Assembly: GCA_038363005.1 (NCBI GenBank)
Contig: JBBQBI010000024.1
Span: 25,621-89,620 of the forward strand
DNA from: JAKOWB01 sp038363005
Lineage (GTDB): Bacteria; Pseudomonadota; Alphaproteobacteria; Kiloniellales; JACOMY01
DNA length: 64,000 bases
Direction: 5' to 3'
The notes beneath the pieces are model-generated. The model did not search any database. It was not told the origin of the DNA and worked only from the letters and a program-made list of their open reading frames with translations. Positions 17,938 through 32,030 of the stretch are shown piece after piece. How positions within the stretch are numbered: position 1 is the first letter of the stretch; every line of letters begins with the position of its first letter. The translations under genes were made by a program, and so were the position numbers.

Positions 17938-19023
17938 CTAGCGCTTGCGGCGCTGCAGCTCGGCCAGGCGGGCGGCGAGCTGCTGCAGCTCCGTGCGCAC
18001 CTGGTCGAACAAGAAGCCCAGCGTGAAGAGCCCGCCCAGGTCCTCCATCGGCAGGACGCGCGTGACCCCGGCGGCGCGGGCAGCCTGAAAGGCCTCGTCG
18101 TAGAGCGCGCGGGTCCGGTCCACCTCGTCCAGCGCTGGCATGGCGCGCTGCCCGGCGGCGGCATGCGCCAGGCCCAGCATCTGGGAGTTCACCGCCCGGC
18201 TTAAGGCCCGCAGCGGCTGGTCCAGCCGCTCCCGCACCGTCGGCGGCCAGGGGCGCTGCATGGCGCGGGCGACGATCACCAGGTCACTGCGCAGGCGGCG
18301 CAGGGTGCGCACCAGCGCGTCGGGATCGGCGGCGTCGGTCAGGAAGGCGCTGCGCTCGTGCCGCGCCTCGCGCGCCAGCACCTCAAGCTTGCCGAGGCTG
18401 AGGCGAATGCGGTCCTGCACCCGGCGCTGGGCGTCGGGTTCCGGCGGCTGCGCCAGGGCCAGGCGCAGTGCCAGCGCCATCTGCCGTAGCACCTGGCCGG
18501 CCAGCGGCCCCAGGCCGGCATGGGCGCGGGCCGGGAAGACCGTCAGCGCCACGACGACGGCGATCAGGCTGCCGATGCCGATGTTGAAGGCGCGATGCGT
18601 CGCTGCCTCCAGCGCGTGGGTGTGCGCCGGGTCGCTCAGCATCACCACCACGGCGGTCACCGGGGCGATGCGGAAGGCCGGGCGGCCGCTGGCCAGCGGT
18701 GCCAGCAGCAGCACGCCCAGCGCCAGCGCCAGCAGGTCGTCGAGCCAGCCATAGAGCACGGCGACGGCGCCCAGGAAGCCGACCGCGCCGCCGATCAGCG
18801 TGCCCAGCAGGCGCCACAGCCCGGCCTCCAGCGAGGCGCCGACCGTGGTCTGCATCACCAGGATGGCGGTCAGCACCGCCCAGTAACCCTGCGTCAGCTC
18901 AAGCAGACTGGAGGCCTCGTAGGCCAACACAGCGGAAATCGTGGCGCGCAGCGCGAAGCGTGCCTCGGCGCGCGAGCGGCGCAGGAAGCCCTTCAGGCGG
19001 CGGATGCGGCGCGGCCACGGCAT
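17938..19023 (-). CDS. FUSC-family membrane transporter
   Basis: 361 residues. The N-terminal half (about 20-165) has about six membrane helices with the FUSC pattern, including LELTQGYWAVLTAILVMQ and GTLIGGAVGFLGA. The C-terminal half is soluble, Arg/Leu/Ala-rich and probably helical (about 190-350). Relatives include the aromatic-acid exporter AaeB and YccS; the substrate is unknown. It starts 18 bases after uppP ends and is likely cotranscribed with it. Confidence 0.87.
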   Translation of the reverse strand: MPWPRRIRRLKGFLRRSRAEARFALRATISAVLAYEASSLLELTQGYWAVLTAILVMQTTVGASLEAGLWRLLGTLIGGAVGFLGAVAVLYGWLDDLLALALGVLLLAPLASGRPAFRIAPVTAVVVMLSDPAHTHALEAATHRAFNIGIGSLIAVVVALTVFPARAHAGLGPLAGQVLRQMALALRLALAQPPEPDAQRRVQDRIRLSLGKLEVLAREARHERSAFLTDAADPDALVRTLRRLRSDLVIVARAMQRPWPPTVRERLDQPLRALSRAVNSQMLGLAHAAAGQRAMPALDEVDRTRALYDEAFQAARAAGVTRVLPMEDLGGLFTLGFLFDQVRTELQQLAARLAELQRRKR

Positions 19024-19041
19024 GACCGCCAGCTTAGCCGA

Positions 19042-19887
19042 CTAGAAGTGCAGGGTCGCCAGGGTGCCGGAATAGACCAGCCACAGCAGGAAGCCGCCGA
19101 GCAGCAAGCGGTAGGCGACGAAGATGGTGAAGGTCTGGCGGCGGATCCAGGCCATCAGGATGCTCAGCGCGAAGAGTCCGGTGATCAGCGACAGCGCGGC
19201 GGTGATCAGCGCGTCGATGCCCAGGTCGGCCGAGCCGATCTTGTAGAGATCCCAGGCACCGAGCAGCCCGGCGCCGGCCACCGTGGGAATGGCGATCAGG
19301 AAAGAGAAGCGTGCCGCCTCGGTCCGCTCCATGCCAAGGAAGCGCGCCATGGTCATGGTGATGCCGGCGCGGCTGACGCCGGGAACCAGGGCGACCGCCT
19401 GGGCCAGGCCGACCAGTACCGCGTCGGACACGCCCAGGTGGTCCAGCTTGCGGATGGTCATGCCGACCCGGTCGGCGATCAGCAGCAGGATGGCGAAGAT
19501 CACCTGGGTCCAGGCGATCAGCTCGACCAGCCGCAGGTGGTCGGCGATGACGTCCTGCAGCAGCAGCCCGACAATGCCGGCCGGCACGGCGGAAGTCAGC
19601 ACCAGCCCGGCCAGGCGGGCGCGCGGATCGCGCCGGCCGGTGGCCAGGCGCAGCGTGCCGACGATCATGCCGCCGACGTCGCGGCGGAAGTAGAGCAGGA
19701 TGGCGAACAGCGTGCCGACATGACCGGCGATGTCGAGGACCAGCTCCTGGCCTGGGCCCAGGTCGACCGGCTGGTTCAGCCGACCGAACACCTCCCAGGT
19801 CAGGATCAGGTGGGCCGAGGACGAGATCGGCAGCAGTTCGGTCAGGCCCTGGACCGCCGCCAGGATGGCCAGAAAAAGCAACGGCAC
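19042..19887 (-). CDS. uppP: undecaprenyl-diphosphatase UppP (BacA)
   Basis: 281-residue polytopic inner-membrane enzyme that dephosphorylates undecaprenyl diphosphate to recycle the carrier lipid for cell-wall and O-antigen synthesis. Family motifs are present: LAAVQGLTELLPISSSAHL near the N-terminus with the catalytic Glu and the PISSS serines, and PGVSRAGITMTMARFLGM with the conserved Arg. I chose GTG at 19887, giving VPLLFLAILAAVQG, because GGAGGAG lies 11 bases upstream. An ATG at 19968 would add 27 residues unlike the family. Confidence 0.92.
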   Translation of the reverse strand: MPLLFLAILAAVQGLTELLPISSSAHLILTWEVFGRLNQPVDLGPGQELVLDIAGHVGTLFAILLYFRRDVGGMIVGTLRLATGRRDPRARLAGLVLTSAVPAGIVGLLLQDVIADHLRLVELIAWTQVIFAILLLIADRVGMTIRKLDHLGVSDAVLVGLAQAVALVPGVSRAGITMTMARFLGMERTEAARFSFLIAIPTVAGAGLLGAWDLYKIGSADLGIDALITAALSLITGLFALSILMAWIRRQTFTIFVAYRLLLGGFLLWLVYSGTLATLHF

Positions 19888-20223
19888 AGGCTTCGATGCT
19901 CCTCCACAGGCGTCCGACGCCGGTCTGCGGACTGGCTGCTTATAGCGAAGGCTGGCCGCGCCGGCCAAACCCGGCGTCAGGGCGTGACAAGAAGTGCCAG
20001 CGCAAGGTCATTTCGAAAATGAGACCGAAACGGTACTAAATTTTGTGTTCTTTTGTCGGTTTGCCGCTCCCTTAGCCCCCAATCGGGGTTATGCGTTTCA
20101 AGAAAGACAGCTTTTCTGACCTATCGTGCAGAAACTGCGTGCGGGCAGGGACTTCCTGGTCTATAGCATCACCGCAAGGGCGGTCGCCGGCAAGAAGCGA
20201 CCCAGGTCTGCGCGGAGGGTTCC
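19888..20223. other. 336-base intergenic region upstream of uppP and gltD
   Basis: Divergent spacer between uppP (-) and gltD (+). It holds the uppP ribosome-binding site (GGAGGAG) and then an AT-rich stretch at about 20010-20110 (GGTACTAAATTTTGTG and following), which stands out from the GC-rich surroundings and probably contains the gltD promoter. I looked for a sigma-54 GG-N10-GC element and saw no convincing one. No ORF or RNA gene is supported here. Confidence 0.5.
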
Positions 20224-21666
20224 ATGGCCAGCAAGATGCTGAAGTTCGTCCAGGTTGGGCAGCAGCTTCCCGACAAGCGGGAGGTGACGCTGCGGCGCCA
20301 GGACTTCGACGAGATCTATCAGCGCTACACCGCCCCCAAGGCGGCCGAGCAGGCCAGCCGCTGCTCGCAGTGCGGCGTGCCCTTCTGCCAGGTGCACTGC
20401 CCGGTCAACAACAACATCCCCGACTGGCTGATGCTGACCGCCGAGGGGCGGCTGGAAGAGGCCTTCGAGGTCAGCCAGTCGACCAACAACTTTCCCGAGA
20501 TCTGCGGCCGCATCTGCCCGCAGGACCGCCTGTGCGAGGGTAACTGCGTCATCGAGACCGCTGGCCATGGCACCGTCACCATCGGCTCGGTCGAGCGCTA
20601 CATCACCGACACCGCCTTCGAGAAGGGCTGGGTCAAGCCGATCCAGCCGGCGGTCGAGCGCGAGGGCTCGGTCGGCATCATCGGCGCCGGCCCGGCCGGC
20701 CTGGCCGCCGCCGAGCAGCTGCGCAAGCAGGGCTGGCAGGTGCACGTCTACGACCGCTACGACCGCGTCGGCGGCCTGCTGATCTATGGCATCCCCAACT
20801 TCAAGCTGGAGAAGGAGGTGGTGCTGCGCCGCTGGGAGATGATGCAGCGCAGCCAGATCCACTTCCACCTGAACACCGAGATCGGCCGCGATGTCACCCT
20901 GGCCGAGCTGCGCCAGCGCCACGGCGCCCTGCTGATCGCCACCGGCGTCTATCACGCGCGCGATATCAAGGTGCCGGGCATCGGCCTGGGCAACGTGGTG
21001 CCTGCGCTCGACTACCTGGTGGCCAGCAATCGCCACGGCCTGGGCGACAGCGTGCCGGACTACGAGTCGGGCGCGCTGAACGCCGCTGGCAAGAAGGTGG
21101 TGGTGATCGGCGGCGGCGACACCGCGATGGATTGCGTGCGCACCGCGGTGCGCCAGGGCGCCAAGGCGGTGCGCTGCCTCTATCGCCGCGACCGCGCCAA
21201 CATGCCGGGCTCGCAGCGCGAAGTTGCCAACGCCGAGGAGGAGGGCGTGCAGTTCATCTGGCTGGCCGCGCCCGAGGCTGTGCTGGGCGACCGCGTCTCC
21301 AGCCACGTGCGCGCCGCCAAGGTGCACCTGGGTGTCGCCGATTCCACCGGCCGCCAGACGCCGCAGATCCTGGAAGGCTCGTCGTTCAACGTCGAGGCCG
21401 ACCTGGTGATCACCGCGCTGGGCTTCGACCCGGAGGACCTGCCCGGCCTGTTCGGCGCGCCGGAGCTGGGTGTCACCCGCTGGGGCACCATCAAGGTCGA
21501 CTACCGCACCCTGATGACCTCGATGGATGGCGTCTTCGCCGCCGGCGACATCGTGCGCGGCGCCTCGCTGGTGGTGTGGGGCATCCGCGACGGCCGCGAC
21601 GCCGCCGCCGCGATGGACAGCTACCTCAAGGCCAAGCTGGCCGGCGCGCAGCAGGCGGCGGAGTAG
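20224..21666 (+). CDS. gltD: glutamate synthase small (beta) subunit GltD
   Basis: 480 residues. It supplies electrons from NADPH to GltB for glutamate synthesis from glutamine and 2-oxoglutarate. N-terminal cysteine clusters for two [4Fe-4S] centres are seen (CSQCGVPFCQVHCP and CGRICPQDRLCEGNC). Next come the FAD-binding site IIGAGPAGLAAAEQL (about 157-171) and the NADP-binding site VVIGGGDTAMDC (about 294-305). It precedes gltB, with a glutathione transferase gene between them. A long AT-rich leader lies upstream. Confidence 0.96.
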   Translation: MASKMLKFVQVGQQLPDKREVTLRRQDFDEIYQRYTAPKAAEQASRCSQCGVPFCQVHCPVNNNIPDWLMLTAEGRLEEAFEVSQSTNNFPEICGRICPQDRLCEGNCVIETAGHGTVTIGSVERYITDTAFEKGWVKPIQPAVEREGSVGIIGAGPAGLAAAEQLRKQGWQVHVYDRYDRVGGLLIYGIPNFKLEKEVVLRRWEMMQRSQIHFHLNTEIGRDVTLAELRQRHGALLIATGVYHARDIKVPGIGLGNVVPALDYLVASNRHGLGDSVPDYESGALNAAGKKVVVIGGGDTAMDCVRTAVRQGAKAVRCLYRRDRANMPGSQREVANAEEEGVQFIWLAAPEAVLGDRVSSHVRAAKVHLGVADSTGRQTPQILEGSSFNVEADLVITALGFDPEDLPGLFGAPELGVTRWGTIKVDYRTLMTSMDGVFAAGDIVRGASLVVWGIRDGRDAAAAMDSYLKAKLAGAQQAAE

Positions 21667-21673
21667 CGCGGTC

Positions 21674-22288
21674 ATGCTGACGCTCCACGACTTCCTCGAC
21701 AGCGGCAACGGCTACAAGGCGCGCCTGGTGCTGGCGCAGCTCGGCATTCCCTACAAGCTGGTCGAGCACGACATCCTGCAGGGCGCGACGCGCACGCCGA
21801 TCTTCCTGTCGAAGAACCCGAACGGCCGCATCCCGACGCTAGAGCTGGAGGACGGCGATTTCCTGCCGGAGTCCAACGCCATCCTCTACTACCTGGCGCG
21901 TGACTCTGAACTCTGGCCGCAGGATCGGTTGGAACAGGCGCACACCCTGCAGTGGATGTTCTTCGAGCAGTACAGCCACGAGCCCTATGTCGCCGTGCTG
22001 CGTGCCTGGAAGCACGTCGGCTTCGGCCTGACGCCGGAGCGCCTGGCGCGCGTGCCGGAGCTCGAGCAGAAGGCCTATGCGGCGCTTGGTGTGATGGAGG
22101 GGCACCTGCGCACGCGGGCCTTCTTCGTCGGCGAGCGTTACGGCTTGGCCGACATCGCGCTCTATGCCTACACCCACGTCGCCGAGGAAGGCGAGCTGTC
22201 GCTGGCGAAGTTTCCCGCCATCAACGCCTGGCTCGCCCGCGTCGCTGCTCAACCCGGCCATGTCCCCATCAGCTTCCGTCCTGCGTGA
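21674..22288 (+). CDS. glutathione S-transferase family protein
   Basis: 204 residues. The N-terminal thioredoxin-like domain (1-80) has the family cis-Pro motif NPNGRIPTLEL and the glutathione-binding ESNAILYYLA. The helical C-terminal domain contains YGLADIALYAY (N-capping box). The reaction is unknown. It starts 8 bases after the gltD stop and ends 9 bases before gltB, so it is embedded in the glutamate synthase operon. Whether it supports GOGAT or is a passenger cannot be told. Confidence 0.93.
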   Translation: MLTLHDFLDSGNGYKARLVLAQLGIPYKLVEHDILQGATRTPIFLSKNPNGRIPTLELEDGDFLPESNAILYYLARDSELWPQDRLEQAHTLQWMFFEQYSHEPYVAVLRAWKHVGFGLTPERLARVPELEQKAYAALGVMEGHLRTRAFFVGERYGLADIALYAYTHVAEEGELSLAKFPAINAWLARVAAQPGHVPISFRPA

Positions 22289-22296
22289 GAACCGCC

Positions 22297-26861
<4,565 letters not shown>

Positions 26862-26865
<4 letters not shown>

Positions 26866-27395
26866 CCAGCTGCCTTCGCCCTTTCCATCCCCTCTACGAT
26901 GAGCGCCCTGGCTTCGTCGGGACCGATCCAGCGGGTGATAGTGACCCACTTGCCCTTTTCCAGGTCCTTGTAGTGCTGGAAGAAATGGGCGATCTGCTCG
27001 GTCAGGATGGGGGGCAGGTCGGTGTAGCTGTTCACCCCGTGATAGAAGGGGTGCAGCTGGTCGACCGGCACGGCGACGATCTTCTCGTCTGGGCCGGCCT
27101 CGTCCTGCATCAACAGGGCGCCGATCGGGCGGCAGCGGATGACGCAGCCGGGCACCACGGGCACCTGGCCCACCACGATCACGTCGCAGGGGTCGCCGTC
27201 GCCGGACAGCGTGTGCGGCACGAAGCCGTAGTTACCCGGGTAGTACATGGCGGTGTGCAGGAAGCGGTCGACCATCAGGGCGCCCGAGGCCTTGTCGAAC
27301 TCGTACTTCACCGGCACGCCGCCCTGCGGAATCTCCACCACCACGTTGATATCGTCGGGCGGGGCGAAGCCGGCCGGCACCTTGCTGATGTCCAT
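26862..27395 (-). CDS. ppa: inorganic pyrophosphatase
   Basis: 177-residue family I soluble pyrophosphatase, which hydrolyses the pyrophosphate made in biosynthesis. The signature DGDPCDVIVV with its three metal-binding Asp residues is present, along with VEIPQGG and the conserved KYE region (VKYEFDK). The ATG at 27395 is preceded by AGGAGGG and gives the family N-terminus MDISKVPAG; an upstream in-frame start at 27431 is less likely. It is convergent with gltB, overlapping by four bases. Confidence 0.96.
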
Positions 27396-27488
27396 AACGT
27401 GGCCCTCCTGGCGGCCTGCGGCGCGTTCCACCCTGGCGCAAAGGGCTGTTCCGGCGCGCCGGGCCCCTCACTATAGTCGCATCCCAAT

Positions 27489-28160
27489 ATGCGCGTGCTC
27501 TATCATCTGCCGCTCGACCCGGCCTGCCGCAAGATCCGCATCCTGATGAAGGAGAAGGGCCTCGACTTCGAGGTCAAGGCGGAGAAGACGTGGGAGCGTC
27601 GCGAGGGCTTCCTGAAGCTCAATCCCGCCGGCGAGGTGCCGGTGCTGATCGAAGGTGACGGCACCGTCATCCCCGACCACCGGGTGATCCAGGAATACCT
27701 CTGCGAGGCCTATACCGACGGCGCCGAGCTGCTGGGCCGAAGCCCGCTGGACCGCGCCGAGACGCGGCGCCTGGCGGTCTGGTTCGACGAGAAGTTCGGC
27801 CGCGAGGTGACGCAGAACCTGGTCAACGAGAAGATCCTCAAGCGCTTCCTCGGCATGGGCGAGCCCAACAGCCAGGCAATCCGCGCCGGCCATAGCAACA
27901 TCCACTACCACCTGGACTACGTCGGCTGGCTGGCCGAGCGGCGACGTTGGCTGGGCGGCGACGAGTTCTCGCTGGCCGACGTGGCCGCCGCCGCGCACCT
28001 TTCCGCCGTCGACTACCTGGGCGACGTACCCTGGAGCGACCACGAGCCGGCCAAGGACTGGTACGCCCGCGTCAAATCGCGCCCCTCGCTGCGCCCGCTG
28101 CTGGCCGACTACCTGCCCGGCGCGCCGCCGCCGAAGCATTACGCCGACCTGGATTTCTGA
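27489..28160 (+). CDS. glutathione S-transferase family protein
   Basis: 223 residues. Thioredoxin-like N-terminal domain with NPAGEVPVLIE (cis-Pro loop) and an IPDHRVIQEYL segment in the place of the usual glutathione-contacting E-S pair. The C-terminal helical domain contains FSLADVAAAAHLS. It differs from the GST in the glutamate synthase operon and belongs to a separate subgroup. Substrate unknown. It is a single gene, divergent from ppa across 93 bases. Confidence 0.92.
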   Translation: MRVLYHLPLDPACRKIRILMKEKGLDFEVKAEKTWERREGFLKLNPAGEVPVLIEGDGTVIPDHRVIQEYLCEAYTDGAELLGRSPLDRAETRRLAVWFDEKFGREVTQNLVNEKILKRFLGMGEPNSQAIRAGHSNIHYHLDYVGWLAERRRWLGGDEFSLADVAAAAHLSAVDYLGDVPWSDHEPAKDWYARVKSRPSLRPLLADYLPGAPPPKHYADLDF

Positions 28161-28234
28161 GCGGGCGCTAGGCCCTCCGCCGCGACACGCTCCCGCTTCC
28201 GCCGTCCGGCGAAGCGCGCTACCACTAGCACCGC

Positions 28235-28882
28235 ATGGCTGGCGAGCAGGGCAAAGCGGGCAGGGTTTCCGATCTTCTGTCCGGGCTGGTGAAGACGCCG
28301 CCGCCGGGCGGGAAGCTGTCGCTCGACGATCTCATGGCGCGCGCCGGGCATCGTGGCGCCGCCTTCCTGATGCTCTTCCTCTGTCTGCTGTCGATGATCT
28401 TCTCCATCGTGCCGGGGGTCTCCACCGTCATCGGCCTGCCGCTGCTGCTGCTGTCGGGCCAGATGGCGCTGGGGCGCAAGACGCTGAAGCTGCCGAAGTG
28501 GCTGGGCCGCAAGTCGCTGGACTACACCACCCTGGCGCAGGGCCTCAGCAAGCGGCTGCGGCTGGTGCACCGGGTCGAGCGCATCATCAAGCCGCGCCTC
28601 GGCTTCCTTTGCCACGGCGGGGCGCTGCGACTGATAGGCGCCATCGGCGTGATCTGCGCGGTGGTGCTGTCGCTGCCGATTCCGCTGATGAATTTCCCGC
28701 CGACCCTGGCGGTCTTCCTCATGGCGCTGGGGGTGATGGGCGGCGATGGCCTGATCGTGCTGGCTGGCATGCTGCTGGCGGTCGCCGTGGTGGCGACGCT
28801 GGTGCTGCTGGCCTTCCTGGTGCCCGACGCGCTGGCCGGCGTGTGGGACCTGCTGGGCTTCGGCGGCGCCGCCAAGCCCTGA
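28235..28882 (+). CDS. ExoD-family membrane protein
   Basis: 215 residues, with hydrophobic segments at about 45-70, 128-150 and 165-200. The N-terminal part carries LSLDDLMARAGHRGAAFLML and PGVSTVIGLPLLLLSGQMALG, characteristic of ExoD, first linked to exopolysaccharide synthesis in rhizobia. The molecular function is not established. It is convergent with the TPR gene, with only three bases between stops. Confidence 0.87.
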   Translation: MAGEQGKAGRVSDLLSGLVKTPPPGGKLSLDDLMARAGHRGAAFLMLFLCLLSMIFSIVPGVSTVIGLPLLLLSGQMALGRKTLKLPKWLGRKSLDYTTLAQGLSKRLRLVHRVERIIKPRLGFLCHGGALRLIGAIGVICAVVLSLPIPLMNFPPTLAVFLMALGVMGGDGLIVLAGMLLAVAVVATLVLLAFLVPDALAGVWDLLGFGGAAKP

Positions 28883-28885
28883 GCC

Positions 28886-29665
28886 TCAGCCGTCCGACTT
28901 GACGTCCAGCAGCTCGAGGTTGCGGCGCGCCGCGTCGCCGGAGGGGCCGTCGCCGTCGAGCTCCAGCACCCGCAGCCAGTCGGCGCGGGCGCCGTCGGGA
29001 TTGCCGGTCAGGCGCCGCAGCATGCCGCGCTCCAGGAAAATCTCGGGATTGACCGGGTCGATCCGCAGCGCCCGCTCCAGGTCGGCGGCCGCCAGGTCAA
29101 AGACCTCCAGGTAGCGATAGGCGGTGGCGCGGAAGATCAGCAGGTCGGCGCGGTCCGGCGACAGGTCCTCGGCCGCGTTCAGGTCGTCGATCGCCGCCCA
29201 GTAGTCGCCGGCCAGCGCCAGCGCCAAGGCGCGGTCGATGTGGAGCCCGGCGTTATCCGGCACCAGGGCGATGGCGGCGTCGAAGGCGCCGACCGCGTGC
29301 GGCAGGTCGTCGGCCAGGATCCAGGCGTTGCCGGCCTGGCTCAGCAGCGCGGCGCGGCTATCGTCGCTCTGGTCCGGCGCCAGGTTCACCAGGCTTTCCA
29401 GCAGCGCCGCCGCCTTGGCGTAGTCGCCCAGGCCGATCAGCGCCACCGCCTGGCAGTGCTGCGCCGCCGTGCCGCCGCCTTCGGCGTCCCAGGTCAGCGC
29501 ATCCTCCAGCGCCGCCGCCGGGTCGCTCGCGGTTTTCTGCAGGCAGGCGGAGTGCTGCGGCGAATCCCAGCTCTCCTCCGCCGTCGCTGGCCCGGCGGCC
29601 AGCAGTAGGACGAAGGGCAGCAGCAGGACGAAGGGCAGCAGCAGCGCTTGTCGAAGCCGCCTCAT
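28886..29665 (-). CDS. TPR-repeat periplasmic protein
   Basis: 259 residues. The N-terminal signal peptide shows an internal repeat (LLPFVLLLPFVLLL), mirrored by a short DNA duplication. The mature part has at least three tetratricopeptide units (residues about 90-240), such as NAWILADDLPHAVGAFDAAIALVPDN and the following segments. It is predicted to be a periplasmic protein-protein interaction scaffold; partners are unknown. The ATG at 29665 follows TAGGGGCC; longer in-frame starts upstream lack a site and would add low-complexity sequence. Confidence 0.85.
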   Translation of the reverse strand: MRRLRQALLLPFVLLLPFVLLLAAGPATAEESWDSPQHSACLQKTASDPAAALEDALTWDAEGGGTAAQHCQAVALIGLGDYAKAAALLESLVNLAPDQSDDSRAALLSQAGNAWILADDLPHAVGAFDAAIALVPDNAGLHIDRALALALAGDYWAAIDDLNAAEDLSPDRADLLIFRATAYRYLEVFDLAAADLERALRIDPVNPEIFLERGMLRRLTGNPDGARADWLRVLELDGDGPSGDAARRNLELLDVKSDG

Positions 29666-29758
29666 GGCCCCTACCATCGCCGCCGCGTGCCGGGCCCGCA
29701 AGCCGCCAGGCCGGGGCGCGGCCTCTTGTCCACCACCGCCAGGAACCGACAGCCGCGC

Positions 29759-30676
29759 ATGACCACGCCCAGCACTCCGGCCAGCCCTTCGGCCAGCACG
29801 CCGCGCCTGTTCATTTTCGGCCTGGGCTATAGCGCGCGTGCCTTCGCCGAGCCGCTGCTGCGGCAGGGCTGGCGGGTCGCCGGCACCACGCGCGACGAGG
29901 AGAAGGCCTATCGCCTGTCGGTCGCCGGCTACGACATGCATTTCTTCGATCGCGGGCGGCCGCTGCCCGACGCGGCGGCGACGCTGGCTGGCGCCACCCA
30001 TATCCTCTCCAGCGTGCCGCCGGACGAATACGGCGATGCGGTCATCGATCATCATGGCGAGGATATCGCAGCACTTTCGGGCGTGAGTTGGGCAGGCTAC
30101 CTCTCCACCACCGGGGTCTACGGCGACCGGGAGGGCGGCTGGGTCGACGAGGAGACGCCGCTGGCGCCGGTCAGCCAGCGCAGCCAGCGCCGCTGTGCCG
30201 CCGAGCGCGCCTGGTCGGACCTGCACCGCATCGCCGGCCTGCCGCTGCAGATCTTCCGCCTGGCTGGGATCTATGGGCCGCGGCGCAACGCGCTGCTCGA
30301 CCGCCTATCCGGCAAGGCGCGCTCGATCGACAAGCTGGGGCAGCTGTTCAGCCGCATCCATGTCGACGACATCGCCGGCGTGCTGCAGGCCTCGCTGCAA
30401 CGACCGCGGCCGCAGCGCATCTACAACCTGGCGGACGACGCGCCGGCAGCGTCGGCCGAGGTGCTGGCCTTTGCCAGCCAGCTGCTGGGCATGCCGACGC
30501 CGCCCAGCGTGTCCTTTGACGAGGCGCGCCTGACCATGAGCCCGATGCAGCTCTCCTTCTGGGCGGAGAACCGGCGGGTGCGCAACGACCGGATCAAGGC
30601 GGAGCTCGGCTACCGCCTGCTCTATCCGACCTACCGCGAGGGTCTCCAGGCGCTGCTGGAGACCCTGCGCGGCTAG
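29759..30676 (+). CDS. SDR-family NAD(P)-dependent epimerase/dehydratase (YeeZ-like)
   Basis: 305 residues. Rossmann-fold N-terminus with FIFGLGYSARAFAEPLL (about 18-34), the modified nucleotide-binding loop of extended SDR proteins of the YeeZ group. A STTGVYGD segment and a downstream GIYGP motif follow the extended-SDR pattern. Pro/Ser/Thr-rich residues 2-14 precede the domain and may not be translated if a later start is used. Reaction unknown. It is convergent with the Rieske gene, with three bases between stops. Confidence 0.85.
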   Translation: MTTPSTPASPSASTPRLFIFGLGYSARAFAEPLLRQGWRVAGTTRDEEKAYRLSVAGYDMHFFDRGRPLPDAAATLAGATHILSSVPPDEYGDAVIDHHGEDIAALSGVSWAGYLSTTGVYGDREGGWVDEETPLAPVSQRSQRRCAAERAWSDLHRIAGLPLQIFRLAGIYGPRRNALLDRLSGKARSIDKLGQLFSRIHVDDIAGVLQASLQRPRPQRIYNLADDAPAASAEVLAFASQLLGMPTPPSVSFDEARLTMSPMQLSFWAENRRVRNDRIKAELGYRLLYPTYREGLQALLETLRG

Positions 30677-30679
30677 CCG

Positions 30680-31810
30680 CTAGATGCCGATGGCCTCGGC
30701 CACCAGGCGGTGAAAGTGATGCACCGCCGCCTCGTTGGTCTCGCCGCCGGCTGGATCGTGGATGAAGCGCCCGGCGTCGTAGCCCTTGGAATGCAGGCCG
30801 CGCTGCACCGTCTCGCAGATCAGGTTGTCCTCCGGCGCCAGCACGGTGCTGGCATAGAGCGCGCGCTCCGGGTTGGGCACGGTGCCCGGCGGGCCGTACA
30901 GCCGGCCGCCCTGCCAGGTGCGCTCGCCGGCCAGCGGCTTCATGCAGAAGACGCCCAGCGTGGTGTCGCCCGGCATGGAGTTGAAGGTCGTGGTGGGCCA
31001 CAGCCACCAGAAGCGTGCGCGCTTCACCGCGGCGTCGGGCGCCACGTGATAGGCCTTGCTGTCGTAACGCCGCAGCTCGCCCTTCTGGCTCGACCACAGC
31101 TTGCCAAAGGCGATCTTGTAGCTCTCCATCTCCAGCAGGTCGGCGAAGGCCGGGTGCGCCGGGCGGCAGTGGTAGCACTCAAGGAAATTGTCGACCACGA
31201 CCTTCCAGTTGGCCTGCAGCTCGCTCGGCATCCACTCGTCGCCGACCGGGCCGAAATCCTTGAAGCCGACGACCTCGTTGCGCAGCTCCTCCGCCAGGTC
31301 TGCGGCCTGCTCGCCCAGCGGCTGGGCGTCCATGTCCAGGTTGAAGAAGACGAAGTGGTCGGCGAAGACCTCGACGCGCACCGGCTTCAGCGCGAAGCAG
31401 TTCATGTCGAAGCCCGGCGTCGCCTCGGCGCCGCGCGCGCTGCGCAGCGTGCCGTCCAGGCGATAGGACCAGGCGTGGTAGGGGCAGGTGATGACCTTGG
31501 CGCGCCCACGGCCCTTCAGCAAACCATGCGCACGATGGCGGCAGACGTTGTAGTGGCCGCGCAGCTCGCCGTTCTTGTCGCGCAAGACGATGACGTCCTG
31601 GTCGAGCACCGAGGCGGTGACGTAGTCGCCGGGCTGCTGCAGGTCGGCCAGGGCGCCGGCGTAATGCCAGCTGCGATAGAAGATCCCCTCGCGCTCGCGC
31701 TCGAAGATGCCAGCGTCGGTGTAGGCCCAGCCCGGCAGGGTGGGCGAGCGGCCTGGATCGGGGTCCAGCGCGGCGCGGCGGGGTTCGACCAGTTGCATGC
31801 GCTGCACCAT
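30680..31810 (-). CDS. aromatic ring-hydroxylating dioxygenase, Rieske alpha subunit
   Basis: 376 residues. The Rieske [2Fe-2S] motif is clear: CRHRAHG and, 20 residues on, CPYHAWSY. The mononuclear iron site shows ECYHCRPAHP, fitting the D/E-x2-H-x4-5-H ligand pattern of this enzyme family, near the middle of the protein. Such oxygenases hydroxylate aromatic rings, carnitine/choline-like amines or glycine betaine; the substrate cannot be told from sequence. No reductase or beta subunit lies nearby. The ATG at 31810 has GGAGACCCTCC upstream; a longer ORF to 31936 looks non-coding. Confidence 0.9.
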   Translation of the reverse strand: MVQRMQLVEPRRAALDPDPGRSPTLPGWAYTDAGIFEREREGIFYRSWHYAGALADLQQPGDYVTASVLDQDVIVLRDKNGELRGHYNVCRHRAHGLLKGRGRAKVITCPYHAWSYRLDGTLRSARGAEATPGFDMNCFALKPVRVEVFADHFVFFNLDMDAQPLGEQAADLAEELRNEVVGFKDFGPVGDEWMPSELQANWKVVVDNFLECYHCRPAHPAFADLLEMESYKIAFGKLWSSQKGELRRYDSKAYHVAPDAAVKRARFWWLWPTTTFNSMPGDTTLGVFCMKPLAGERTWQGGRLYGPPGTVPNPERALYASTVLAPEDNLICETVQRGLHSKGYDAGRFIHDPAGGETNEAAVHHFHRLVAEAIGI

Positions 31811-32030
31811 GGAGGGTCTCCTGATTCGCGGGGGGAACAACGGCATTGGCCGGACGTTCAAGAAGCGATGCTCCCACCTCCGCTGGCTTGCTGGCAAGTG
31901 GTCCACTGCTGCGTGGCGGGAGAACAGGCTAGGCACGACCCGTGGTGTTTTGAAGGCAGCACTTGCGCCGACGCGGGCCGCCGCTACCTACTGATGAACC
32001 CGACAGGTCACCGCGAAGGGAGCCTTCTCC

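Noticed and set aside
19888..20223. A riboswitch or sigma-54 promoter upstream of gltD
   Set aside because: The region is AT-rich and probably regulatory, but no matching consensus or conserved riboswitch core was found by eye.
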